Part shown: one piece after another, positions 11,257 through 22,895 of the stretch
Numbering within the stretch: the stretch's first letter is position 1
Layout of the letters: every line of letters begins with the position of its first letter
From: Clonostachys chloroleuca
Lineage: Eukaryota > Ascomycota > Sordariomycetes > Hypocreales > Bionectriaceae
Assembly: GCA_037952775.1 (NCBI GenBank)
Contig: JBANAY010000004.1
Span: 12,710,001-12,774,000, forward strand
Direction: 5' to 3'
DNA: 64,000 nucleotides
Made by a program: the position numbers and the translations under genes
The notes under the pieces: generated by a model
The model's database searches: none
What the model was told of the DNA's origin: nothing
What the model saw: the letters and a program-made list of their open reading frames with translations, nothing else

Positions 11257-13503
11257 ACTGGCGGTTCGATCTGGGAAGAGGGGAATTCGGAAAGCTGGAA
11301 GCTAAAGATGTTCTTTCAAAGATAATGGTAAGCTTGGGCGATTCACTCTCGAGGTTGCCTGTAGCCGCCCCGCTCTTTCCCCCACCTGGCTGCCTGCTTG
11401 GTCGCTCAAGCAGACAAGCTTATCGATAAGCACCAAGCTACCCTTGAGCTTGACTCGAAATTAGATTCTCGAGACATAGGTACTGATTCAAAAATTGGTT
11501 AGTAGTATGGTTGGTATTTTCTCAATTGAGCTCTGTATCTTGGCGAAGTTATTTCTCTGGGATGTTTGAGACCTTGAAGCTCTGATTTATCCTATAACAA
11601 ATTTTGATGGGCGGGTGTTCAGACTTTGTATTCTTTTACACCTCACTCGAGCCCTCGAATCGCAGATATTGGTTACCTTCGCGCCTTCGTCTGCAAAAAT
11701 CCAATTTACCCAAGCTCTATGTATAGGTGCAGTATTTGAAGTGAGAACTGAGGCAAGCTGCACCTGTCTTATTAGAATTGGCATGCGAGGCTCGCCGCCC
11801 ATCGGAAGTTTCTTCCGGGTTCTCTCTTTTATTTAGATGTCTGCTATTGACCAGGCAGGCACGCTGCGACGGGTGGCTCTTTCTTTCTGTTCTGGAATAC
11901 CTTAGCCAACTGACGTTCTCATGATTCGATCGGTGATGATGTGGCTTACATGCATAGGTCCTTCCTTCCATTACCACGGCCGAGTTCACAAGCGATATTT
12001 GTCAGAGCGGGCTGTTTGAACCAGGACAAGCTATTCACCACTTGAGTTGTTTTCGATGGCTTATTGAAGACTGATCACCGTTCCCTCACATCGTTGATAT
12101 ATCTTTCTCGAGTTGACACAAATGCGCTGTATAGCTCGTTGCGATATTGAAGACATCCCGAACTGCCAACTTTTCGTCTCATCTAACGTTCATGATCCTG
12201 GATTGACCAGAATCAGGTGAGAAGTTGATCCTGGCAAAGTTCTTTTTCCCGATTTGATGATATCCCTTGTAGGCTTCGCAGGCCTCCTAGTCTACATCTC
12301 GACCACGAGCCCATTGGTGGAAACAGCCACGATAGGCCAATACAGCCTGTCGAGCAAGGCACGAGGTTGATTTAACCCCATCTCAGGTTCCAACGGGTCA
12401 ACCCCAGGCCATGGGGAAGCAAATTTCCGTACTGTTAGGTAATTCAAGATCCCAAAACGCCAGCCTTGGATCTCCGTTTTTGTCTCGGAGGATCGGTTCC
12501 GCGGGCGGCCCCACAGGCTGCTCAATCCAGCGCCTCTAGCTCCGTGTTTCCACAACAAGTGAGCCGCTCTCCTCGGGCTGGCTGGCAACCTGCCTGCCCG
12601 TGTGATCATGAAGAGACGGGATTATAAACGGCCTTCTTTCCGGGAGGAGAAAGACCCGTCGGGTCGGTCAATTGATGGACCTAGTAGTAGTCTGCTTTTT
12701 TCTTTCCCTCTCTCGCGGGGTTGAATTACCCTTGGCTGCTTTGTTTTCGTTTGATCTTATCGACTTCCGTCTCAGGTTCATCTCATACCCACATTAATCG
12801 TGTTTGAGGAGCCCCTTACCCAGCATCGTACGGGACTTAAAACTGGTTACAGGCTTCCCGAAATTCAGGGCGTGCCCCCTATCTCCGAGGCATCTAAAGA
12901 ACCATGGGTTCAGGTCTAGGGATCGCTGATCTCGACCAATTGCCACCCTCCAGTTCCTGATGAGCCCGGCTTATTCCTGGGTGTTGGGCTCTGCCAGGCC
13001 TGTACGGATTATCTTTCAATTGGGGAAAAAAGGGATAATGGATCGCGCAACCTGGGCGCTTCGGAGGTCCACTCTCCGACCTGAAACTTCTTTGGCATCC
13101 CTCATGCAGACACTGTCAAGCGGCATACGTAGACGACGCAGGACCGCAGACCAGTTTCCTGGTTTTTGGCGCTCTCCTTCTCGTTCGCTTAGCCATGTGT
13201 GCCAAGCTTCGACGAAAAGGTTTTGCGTCACGGAGTCTCACGTCCCGTTCTGGGGTCTTGTTTCGGGGGGCAACGCGGTTAGCAGATTGATGGAAAACAT
13301 ATATAACGACGCCGTTCTTTAACTGTTCCAGTCAATCGTAGCTTCCATCGTCTCACAAACGAAAAACCCCAACCCACTCTTTCATTCTCTACGTCGTCCC
13401 TGGAGGAGATTGTACATACACTTATAACTACAGCATCAACCTTTGAAAGGTCCTTTTTGAATCCGCACACCAACACGCAACCCCTCTAAAACAAGAAGAA
13501 ACA
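11257..13503. other. Divergent intergenic region between csn5 and the AA9 gene
   Basis: No gene was found in about 2.2 kb. It holds the csn5 promoter on the left and the AA9 promoter and leader on the right. Open frames here lack good starts, splice signals and recognisable protein. Confidence 0.5.
13188..13306 (+). promoter_or_regulatory. Putative AA9 promoter elements (XlnR-like, CreA-like, TATA)
   Basis: CTTAGCC at 13188-13194 is the reverse complement of GGCTAAG, which fits the XlnR consensus GGCTAR. CTGGGG at 13250-13255 fits the CreA consensus SYGGRG. TATATAA at 13300-13306 lies about 200 nt before the ATG. Together they fit a cellulose-inducible, glucose-repressed promoter. Each motif is short and can occur by chance, so this is inference. 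Confidence 0.3.
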
Positions 13504-14415
13504 ATGCGTTTCTTGGTCTCCCTCATCTCCTCCGCCGCTCTCGTGGCCGCCCACGGTTACGTCGACAAGGGCACCATCGGCGGTTCCGAATACACCTTCT
13601 ACCAGCCGTACCAGGACCCTTACACCAGCCCGACCCCCGACAGGATCTCCCGTGAGATCCAGGGCAACGGCCCCGTCGAGGACGTGACCATTGCCGATAT
13701 CCAGTGCGGCGGCTACTCCGCCGGCGGTATCGTCGGTAGCAAGCCCGCCAAGCTTCATGCCACCGCCGCCGCCGGTTCGACCGTTAATCTGAAATGGACA
13801 TTGTGGCCCGAATCACATGTTGGTCCCGTACTCACCTACATGGCTCGCTGCCCCGACGCTGGGTGCCAGAACTACATGCCCGGAACCGATGCCGTCTGGT
13901 TCAAGGTCCAGGAGGGTGGCCGTGAAGGAACATCCAACACCTGGGCTGCTGTAAGCTTTTAACCCCCCTACAAACTCCTTCACTTCGGTGAAAGAGAATG
14001 ATTAAAAAAAAAAAAAGGTCCTAACATGAGTCAAAAATAGTCCTCCCTGATGGTTTCCGGCAACTCTGGCATCTCGTACACCATCCCCTCCTGCATCAAG
14101 GCCGGATACTACCTCGTCCGCCACGAGATCATCGCCCTGCACGCGGCCTACTCCTACCCGGGAGCCCAGTTCTACCCCGGCTGCCACCAGCTCCAGGTCA
14201 CCGGCGGCGGCAGCACCACCCCCGGCAACCTCGTCTCCTTCCCCGGAGCCTACAAGAGCACCGACCCGGGCATCACCTACGACTCCTACAAGGGTAAGTC
14301 CATCCATCCAATCTCCCGAAACTCGAAACCCCTTTCAACGAAGATCCAATGAGCTGACCGCTGTTATTTAGCTTCCACTTACACCATCCCCGGACCTGCC
14401 CTGTTCAAGTGCTAG
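13504..14415 (+). CDS. AA9 lytic polysaccharide monooxygenase (former GH61)
   Basis: Three exons, 13504-13950, 14041-14293 and 14372-14415, give 247 aa. A 16-residue signal peptide (MRFLVSLISSAALVAA) is followed directly by HGYVDKG, so cleavage exposes the N-terminal His of the copper histidine brace. The second brace His is probably in WPESHVGPVLTYMARC, the usual AA9 H-x-GPV block, and the axial Tyr is in QFYPGCHQLQV. Cysteines in DIQCGGY and SCIKAGYY are in expected disulfide positions. There is no CBM1 and no GPI signal; the protein ends GPALFKC. The enzyme is secreted and oxidatively cleaves cellulose or related glucans with H2O2 or O2 and an electron donor. C1/C4 preference cannot be read from sequence. 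Confidence 0.93.
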
Positions 14416-16488
14416 GATGGGAAACGACCAGTTAATTCCCAGGGGCTAGGATGAAACCGGCCATCTTTCCAATGTATATATAACAGGTGTATCTAGTCGT
14501 TTGGAAAGAAGGAATATACAAAGTGCTAGCATTGTTTTATGCAGTCGACCCCCTCCGAGTGACAACGCATGCTTTCAAATACTCTTCACTCACTACATCT
14601 TAAAATTTTGATGGACATCGGGTCTTAACCCTATCAAGCCATTGAAATAGTGCATGTTACACCCATCAAAGAGGAAAGAGATAGGCCTGGGGGTTGTGCT
14701 CTGCCCTAATGTCGCACGGCTACCTCGCTTAATCGTTATTTTTTTCACATTGGTTGGGCACACATACATAACATGCAATCCTATCCAATGGCATCCGATG
14801 ACTGGTTCCCCGCAGAAGAAAAATAAAAAGACAGGTCCCCCTACCCTAACAACGGAGTGTATGTAGTGAAAAGGTTGGTTAGTCGGTGGATGGAGGGCCC
14901 TATGAGTGGATAGCGGTAAACGCTCTAGTGTCTGCATCCTTCTGGTTATATGCACGCAAGAGTGGGGGAGGAACCGAGGCCCATAGGTTTGAGAAAAAGT
15001 AGGGTTGTCTTTCTAATTCCAGGAGACTATCTGTATCACACTAACTGACATGGTAGTATGTGCTTGCGCCATTGGCCTCTGGTAGGCTCTCTTTCTTTTG
15101 TAGATTGGGTAAGTATCCCGGTACATCCAGTAAGACGCGAGAAGAAAAAAAAAACTATGAATAACAAATTCGCTCCACTATGCAGCCTAATGCCATGCTG
15201 TACCTGTAAAATGTAGAAAGATCCTGTTCCCGCTGCTGCTCTGTCTGATGATGGCGATGAGATGAAGACTCCTTGCTAAATGAGAATAGATAAGAAATAA
15301 ATAAAAAGAAATCGTGGCATGATTCGTAACATCTCCAATGGGAATTTGGACGATTGAGATAGGGTGGTGTGTGTCGCGACGTCGCGTTTGTGTCGGTATG
15401 ACTCAAAATATGAACAAGTGAAAAGAAAAATAGAAGTGGACCCGTTCGCAAAAACACTCCGACGAAGAAAAATCATTCCGATGTGGTAGGGCTATTCACC
15501 AGGCTACACTGGCCTTATCGTGAATTGAGAGACCAAGGCTAGTTGATCCGACGTCGGTGGTTGTAGAGTCAGGGCTCGTTTTGGAGGGAGGGTGGGGGTC
15601 GGGTCGTCCACGAGAGAAAAAATTATCGGTTGGCCGACGCCGACAGCTGAAACTAATGCAATCAGCGACCAAGGCTAAGATGAGCTTCGAATAATTTTGA
15701 TCCACCACAATCAGTCAACTCAGTCAGTGGTGGGCGGTGTACTGGGTGGTAACATGACTGATCCATGGAAGAAACAAAGGGACCCTGCAGCGAACCGACA
15801 ATCCTTATCTGATCCCATTCCGAATTGGAAGCTCGCAAGAAGTGACAGCGTTAGGACGTGCGAGAAAATGGCTGGCGAGCTTGGCAGCCGCGAGGGGTAG
15901 ATTTAGTCGTATGCCTTGCACTGACCGGACATTTGCTCATTGGAACAAACTTGGATTGCGCAAGCTGGACCCGTTTCCCCATACTGCTCGTGTTCCATGA
16001 TGCTTCCAAAACTTTTCCATCGGCGAAGCGGAAGACCGAAAAAGTGGCGAAGGTGGCCGAAAAAGGGCGCACACAATCCGGGCAGGCCTGAGGGTAACAG
16101 AGAGTTCCAACGGCCCACCCACATGGCGGGTGATGCCGTAACAGTGGCTCATTGACCTGCATTGGAGCCTGGCCAAGTAATTTTTGGGGCCGGGTGCCAA
16201 TGACGTGTCAATGCATGGCTATCCTGCCCTACTCTCTGTTTCGTTGCCAGGGTGCTTGCATCAGCCCGCATGTTCCTCTGTGCGATGGTAATATTGGATT
16301 GCTGTTTTCGGGAGGTAATCTGCAAGATGTGTTGGGGCCACACAAAGGGTAATCCGGCAAAGTGGTTGTGAGACCCTCAGGCCACACTGCCGTCGTGGCA
16401 GAAATTGAGAGGGTTTGTTTCGTTCAACCCTGGAGGGCACACCGTAGAATTGATGATCAATCCTAGTCCTAGCTCTGGAATGGGCTGT
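14416..16488. other. Convergent intergenic region (AA9 3' side to the disordered protein)
   Basis: No gene was found. The AA9 and the next gene converge on this 2 kb stretch, so it should hold two 3' UTRs and non-coding DNA. It is AT-rich around 15140-15320. Confidence 0.45.
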
Positions 16489-18201
16489 TTAGCAGGTGAT
16501 GGCGATCCATCGCGCGGGCACACCGTCGGCTCCGATCTGATATGCTACCGTAGATGATTTTCTTGGTGGGAGTGCCCAGCGCGCGCGTCCTGGTGTCTGG
16601 TCGTCCAGCTTGCCGCGCTTGCGCATTGCCATTTCCATAACAGCAATGCGGATGAAGTCGGAATTCTCACGCATCTCCCGTTGGCGGACTGCCGGGGCTG
16701 GGGTTTGCGGTCCGGGGTCAGAAGCTTGTTTCTCCTCTGGTTGGCTCAGTGAACCATGTTGCGGTGAAGATCGTGGGTAGTTATTGCGGGCCGAGTTAAC
16801 CTTTGACCGCTGTACCTTATATGTCTGCATCTGAATTGATGCAGAAAACTTGCGAGGGGGTGGGATGGTAACCGGATTCGTCTCGACGCGAGGTGATGTG
16901 GTTGGGTTGAGATATCGTCGAACCTCGGCCGAAGGAATGTCGTCCATGACTGGGGGCCGTCTCTCATCCGCATAAGGGACATTGGGGTCAATTGTGAGAA
17001 GGGAGCGGGTGAGAAAATCATCTGCAGGGATTGATGAGAAGTTAATTGCAGAGAAGGACTTCGCAGCAGACCGTAGAGCTCGAATAGACGCTGTGAGATT
17101 GGATTTGAAAGCGTAGCGAAATGGCTTGAATTGTCCAAAAAGGTTCGTTGATGACTCCTCCTCAATCGACTCCGGCAGCGGCTCCAGGGCAGGCTCCTCC
17201 TGATGGAAGTGCTTCTTGGAAAGTGGGTGGTCGAGATCCTCTCCAGGAGGCGACTGCAGAGGCTCCAATGAACGGCGCATTGGGCTCATCTTCCTCCTCC
17301 GCATCGACAAGCTCGGGCTGCCCGGGGTTTCGATAGAGGAAATGCCGTCGGTCGCAAAGGAGTCACCGAGCGATGGTAGCGAGTCCACAGACATGGTCCT
17401 CGTGGACAGGGCAGAACATGTGTTGCAGTCGCTCGCGGCAATGCTCATGTCATCGGCAAACTCCTCGGGAGGCGACAGTAGCACATCCATGGGCGTACGG
17501 GACATGTTCCAGCTGAACTCCTTCTCAGACATCTGCTGCCTATCCACAATATCGGTAGCAGTCAGAGGCTGCTCTGACCTGCGCTTCCGTCGTTGGGAGC
17601 CCATCTTGGGGATATCCGTTACAGCTAGAAGGGCGGCGACAGAAGGTGAAATGTTGCCTGCAAGATGGGCCTGGCTCGACACCCGCCGGGGGGTTCCCGA
17701 GAGGCGCTTCTGGGCGTGTGATGTAACGCGCTTGCCATTCTTGGGGATCTGGACCGGGCTCGAGATGGTCACTGGACGACTGGTGTCGAGAGTCGACTCA
17801 GGAGGACTGGGCGGAGAGTAACCCATGCTGTCTACAGGACTCTTGCGCTTGCCCATGGCGAGCGGTTGGATGTAGTCCGCAGTAATACCTGCTTGCTGTC
17901 GGATCGGTACGACGTTGTTGATGGCAATGGGGCAAGGCGTAGGTCTTTCGTCATACTTGAGGGCACTGATGCGCCGTGGTATGGTAGCGGAGGACTTGTT
18001 GGCGATGGTGTCTCGAGGAGGCGAGTGGTGGTGATCTCGCTGTCGGTGTTGGTGCGTCTTGGATGGGTTGCAGCAACTCGATCTACAGGGCGAAGGTATG
18101 TTTTTGGATTTCGAAGTGGCTGACGATGTTCGGTACGAGGAGGAAGAGGGTGTGGAAGGAGGGTGCTGGTGAGTGTAGATGAATGACCTGGGGGAGATCA
18201 T
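16489..18201 (-). CDS. Conserved fungal protein, largely disordered, with a C-terminal conserved block
   Basis: Single long exon, 570 aa from the first ATG at 18201. The frame stays open to about 18330, but codon 18318 is TTG, so either 18201 is the start or an upstream exon exists. Most of the protein is low-complexity and rich in Ser, Pro, Arg and His, with many SP/TP sites (for example YSPPSPPESTLDTSRP) that suggest CDK/MAPK phosphorylation. Two stretches look ordered: a middle helix-rich part (FKPFRYAFKSNLTASIRALR) and the C-terminus (RENSDFIRIAVMEMAMRKRG followed by KLDDQTPGRARWALPPRK). I recall similar C-terminal blocks in uncharacterised proteins of other moulds but no named domain. 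No membrane segment or signal peptide. Function unknown; a regulatory or scaffold role is a guess. Confidence 0.75.
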   Translation of the reverse strand: MISPRSFIYTHQHPPSTPSSSSYRTSSATSKSKNIPSPCRSSCCNPSKTHQHRQRDHHHSPPRDTIANKSSATIPRRISALKYDERPTPCPIAINNVVPIRQQAGITADYIQPLAMGKRKSPVDSMGYSPPSPPESTLDTSRPVTISSPVQIPKNGKRVTSHAQKRLSGTPRRVSSQAHLAGNISPSVAALLAVTDIPKMGSQRRKRRSEQPLTATDIVDRQQMSEKEFSWNMSRTPMDVLLSPPEEFADDMSIAASDCNTCSALSTRTMSVDSLPSLGDSFATDGISSIETPGSPSLSMRRRKMSPMRRSLEPLQSPPGEDLDHPLSKKHFHQEEPALEPLPESIEEESSTNLFGQFKPFRYAFKSNLTASIRALRSAAKSFSAINFSSIPADDFLTRSLLTIDPNVPYADERRPPVMDDIPSAEVRRYLNPTTSPRVETNPVTIPPPRKFSASIQMQTYKVQRSKVNSARNNYPRSSPQHGSLSQPEEKQASDPGPQTPAPAVRQREMRENSDFIRIAVMEMAMRKRGKLDDQTPGRARWALPPRKSSTVAYQIGADGVPARWIAITC

Positions 18202-19056
18202 GGCGCCGGTTGCTGACCCACCAGACCCTGTTTCGCTGTCTGATTCCGCGGGCCAGTCCAATCCAAGCGCATCCGATGATAAGGCAGGTCGAGACCTGAG
18301 CTCTCTGCTGGGACTCAAATGCGGCCTGCCTCAGTGGGCGGCCAGCGAATACCAGGTTAATGCGTAGCCCAAGTACTCGCAGGTACCGGGGCGGATCCCG
18401 AATACGCGAAAAAGCGTGGGGGTACCTGGCGGGACTTTGGGGCAGTGGTGGCCGCGGTACTTTTTTGGATTTAAAAAAAGGAACCGCGCTGGCCCTGATG
18501 TAATTGTACTGGGTACCTCAGCTCGGTTTGCGGGGGGCGTGCCTCAGTAAGAGTGGGCCAGGAGGTACCAGCCAAACCAAGCGTCCCCAGCCGGAAGGCA
18601 GTTAATTTGCAGAGGTTGCTCCCGCGCTCCTTATTTAGTCGCGGGATGGATATCTGCTTATCGTCCTTCCAAAGGAACGAGGGCGATGGAGAGAGGAGAA
18701 TCCTCCTCTATCTCGTCGCATGTCCCTTGGCCTCAGCCCGCGTCCTCAGGTACACCACGCCCACTGGTCCGGAGGGGTGGGAAAGGGGTTGACAGGTCCC
18801 TGCGTGAGACAAGTACGTAATAGGCCAGTGCCAACAAAGGGGACTGAGCCAAGTCGACAGCGTCAAGGAATTGCTCGCGTGTGTTGTGGGCGGCCGAAAT
18901 TCAGTACGTAATGGCGCTCCCTGACGTGCCCTTGCAAGCCCAGAACACAGCCAGCGCAGCAGGCTCAGCTAGGCTTGCTTCTCTCTGCCCTTCCTGAGGC
19001 TTCCTAGCGTCTTTTCTGCTTGGGCTCTCTCTTGGGCGCCCTCCAAAGTCGAAATT

Positions 19057-19074
19057 ATTATTATTAATAATAAT
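19057..19074. repeat. Perfect AT palindrome of trinucleotide units
   Basis: ATTATTATT directly followed by its reverse complement AATAATAAT, with no spacer, centred between 19065 and 19066. It could form a small cruciform or be a simple microsatellite. No function is implied. Confidence 0.6.
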
Positions 19075-22000
19075 GCCCTCTCCGTTGTTGCCGACCGTGC
19101 CGGGGGTGCCAAACCAATTCCCAGGCAGACACTGATGTAGCAGGTGGGCAAGTAGTATGTATGTAACGCGTGCCGACCTCTCGTGCCTTGCAGGTGTGCA
19201 GCCTGTCAGTGCCGGTGGTTCATTCACCAGAGCACCTTTGAATGATTTTCGCCGATGGCGGTTTGTACCTTTGACAGGTCGGTCGGGTTCCCGGAGCAAA
19301 TGGTAGGCGATTGATTGTTGAGTTCCCCGATAATCGGAGCCGGCTCCAATGTCTACAGATAGCCTAGCCCGGCAACTCTCATGAGTGAGCTTGGCTATCG
19401 GCTGTTAGTCGACCTGAGATAAGCTGGGCTGAAGCTGAGATTTTTGTCGGGTTGGCCGGAGCTGAGCTGAGACGAGGGATGAGAGAGTCGAGAATGAATG
19501 ACAGACAGATGGAACACGAGTGATCTCCTTGGACGGGGGAAGGGGTCTGTTTGTAGGTCATCACCTGGATCTATCTATTCACTTGATATGACCCTGATTG
19601 ATACGGGCCCTGCATTCGGGCTTAGCTGGTGGTCACGCCTAGTCCAACGAGTGGGCAGATAAGAACACATGGCTAAGACTGTAGCGCAGTCTTTCCATCG
19701 GCCGAGTTGGGAACCACTGATAAGCATCCCCAACCATCACGCGATGACCAGGCAGTAACCCGGGGAATAATGCTCTGCCCGATGATACGGTCGACAGAGA
19801 CTTCAGCAGGCTCGGCAGCGTCTTATCTCGTCCATCCGCGCAGACCGCGTCGACTGACTCGAAACCCCACCCCCGTCACCCAGAAGCACTTGCACCAGTG
19901 TGGTGTCAAAAATCTAGTGCAGGTGTCTGCGGCAGCTTCTCCGAGGAGTGAGCATGATGTAGCAGCAGCAGACGCATGGCCCATCAGTGACATATGCCGC
20001 GCAAAAGGTTCTTTCCAGCTTCGGCCTTCTCTGATTGTTCTCTGAATAGGAATGCTAGTAGCTTATCTCGCTCACCATCTTTTCGCACTTGCGTCACATT
20101 CTGTGTTGTAGAGGCACTAATGAGGAGGGGATCTTTGTCGTCTTACTGGGGTGCTCTCGTCTTGGCCCGCCCACTGAGATGAGGTTGTTCGCCATCCCGC
20201 ACCTCTCCTCGAGATCTCCCCCTCTTTCTTTAGACTGTTTCGTAACCTCCCATCGTGGCAACGATGGGCATGAGGAAAGAGAAAATTTTGGACTTGGACT
20301 GCTGATCCCCCAGACTGCTCTGTAGGCGAGATCTGATAGCTGAGAAACCGACCAACCAACCTACGTAGTGTGAAGTCGTCGCCAATATCGTCCAATCTCC
20401 TCCCCCTCCGTCCCCTCCAGAATGGATATAGAGGGCAGCTGGCATCCTGCACCAGGCCGCAACAGGCGACGCCCTTATCAGGACGCCCTCATTCGCCCTT
20501 CCCTGGGGAGCCAATCGCTGCTGGGTCCCCGACGGTGAGGTCACCCAGCGTGGACCAGCGTAGCGTCAGCGACCAAAACGCGGGGTGACGACCCACCCCT
20601 CCCTCATCGCACTTGGCTGCTGCCTTGGTCGGCTTCCCTGAATCAAGATACCATGCATAGGTAATAGGTACGATACGCGACCTGTATGTACGTTGCGTTG
20701 CACGTCGGGTCCTTGCGATCCGTAATGATGGAATGGGATGCGACCGCAGCACAGGGAATCTGACTCTCACTAAAACGTTCGGCGGGCAAGCTTTGGTATG
20801 CTCCCATTCACAAACTGCCCGCCCGGTGCCACCATTCCAGAGCAGCTCCAGTACATTTCCTTGCTTGGCATCCGGCGTCAACATCATCTGGATTTAGCCT
20901 GCCCATAGAATCCATCAGCTGAGCAAATCAATCTGCTCCCCATAGCTTGGCTTCCATTCGAGCTGCTAGCGCACACTGAAACAAAGCCAACTGATCAAGA
21001 CTATATAGATGATGGCGTCGACTAATTGCCCTATGCAAGCTAAACCAGAGGGCATGGGGTTTAAGTTTTGAGGCACGGATACGGCTCAACGGCCTTGTGA
21101 CTAGGCGTAGGTACATGTACCCAAAAATGATAATCGTCATACGTAGCCTCCCCCATTTGCGACGTGGCCCCCCTAAGCCAGTCATTTTCTCCCCCCTTAT
21201 TAGCGCTTGTCGTTATCTAAGGTTTTTCAATATTGTCGCGGTTTGCATCGAGGTAGGTTAAGGTATGTAAAGTCACGTACTTGGGCCTCAGTGCAGCGTA
21301 CAGTTGTTTTTCTCTGTCTCAATGTCTTGGTTCAGCCCCCTTTGTGCCACTCCCAGCGCCGCCTTCCCTTGTCAGGTGCCCTTGGCAAATGCTTAGTTGT
21401 ATCATCAACTGGCTCCCGGCTGTGTGGCACATTGACCTTGTTGTCAGTGTCTGGACCCTGTGTTCACCTTCGGCTGAGACATCTTGGCGGCAGCCCGCCA
21501 GGCGAGGCGAGACTCAAGGGAGAGCCTAGGCCTGTACTTGAGGGCAAATAATGCTGATTCAAAATAGGGGACAAGACATGTTGACACATTGGACGCACAA
21601 TTGTTGAGTGCGTCGGTGAATTGAACCACCTGGGAAATAGTTGTTCGTGGCGGGAGTTGATGGATGAGTGAGAGTCTCTTTCACTTGGGCTTGAAGACGC
21701 AGCACGCTGTCCACCCCATCTTTCAAGGATCACAGAGGACTAAAATTTGTGAGTAATTAGAGAGGAAATGAAAGAAAATCGATTTCGGTTAATATTCTAC
21801 CATGTTGCCAACCAACAGCCCGGATTCTGGTACGATGGTGTTGGTCCGCGGATCAGCTCTTATGCCAATTGTTCAGTCCATTGGCCGTTTCATCGGTACA
21901 TATGACCCATTATCAAAACCCCTGAGCTGCGGTCTTTAATCAACGGCATGAATGATGTTTCCTTCCCCTCCTCAAACGGAGAATTGAGGGAGTGCTCATC

Positions 22001-22637
22001 ATCCTCTGTGACCCAGAGACCCCGGAAGCGATTCCCGTTCTTATCTTGGGACGATCCGGCGAGAGAAACCGTAATCTCGTCCTGCAAATTGGTCCAATTC
22101 GTTTCAAGACGAGGGGAAGATATGGATGGTGTGCTTTTCCAAGCCCTGAGCTTCGGACCTTCATATCACATCTTTACAACGAGACCGAGGCAGCATGGGG
22201 TAAGCTGGTAAGCGAGGCCAGTCAGCTGCAGACATGAGGGGCTGCTGCTGTTGGCACCGGTTCTATTTTTCCCAACGTGCAAACACAAGATTTTGGGCAC
22301 ACATGTCATACGATGGTTGCTTGCGATCTGCGTGGATGCAAACCCATTTTTTTCACAACGAAGGTTGCGGCGCGTTGCGCGTTTGAGAAAAGCACTTTGG
22401 GAGCGGCGTCATTTTAACCGTACCCAGACGCCTGGAGGTGCTCATGCTCGCTCTCTAGAAAGGAGGATTCACCCTTCACCCTGGAACAGAGGATGCGGCA
22501 GCTTCGGATCTAAGCCTCGATGGAAGGTTTCTGCGTCCAGCCGCGTGTCGAGACGATTGCTCCCGATGCTGCGCGTGCTTGTATCATGTATGCATATGCA
22601 TCTCAAGGGAACACTCGTTTCAAATCAACGACATATA

Positions 22638-22895
22638 TTACCTGAAGTAGACCTGCCTCATACAAATTGACGTCTCCGCCAAAGAAAATGCAACGGGGAA
22701 AATGATACTCGATCCGTCGTCGACAGTCAGGCGATTCATACCAGAGACGTCGATAATTACCTGTTTGGTCAGCGCAAAGCCATGCATGAGCCCTACCATG
22801 GCAAGGGCATGGATAAAACGCTCTTCTGGGGAATTCTGCTTGGGATGATCCTGGTTCAGGTAAGCTGCAAGCATCTCTATTAAGTCAGTCAGCAT
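22638..22895 (-). other. Candidate open frame or exon of unknown identity
   Basis: An 85-codon frame with a real ATG and even codon usage (MLTDLIEMLAAYLNQDHPKQ...). Its upstream side looks like an acceptor (GACTTAATAG) and its 3' end like a donor (TTCAG followed by GTAATA), so it could be an internal exon. I do not recognise the protein and could not join it to flanking exons. It may well be chance. Confidence 0.15.

Noticed and set aside
18202..18318. Upstream extension of the disordered protein
   Set aside because: The open frame begins with TTG; no ATG in frame. An upstream exon remains possible but cannot be shown.
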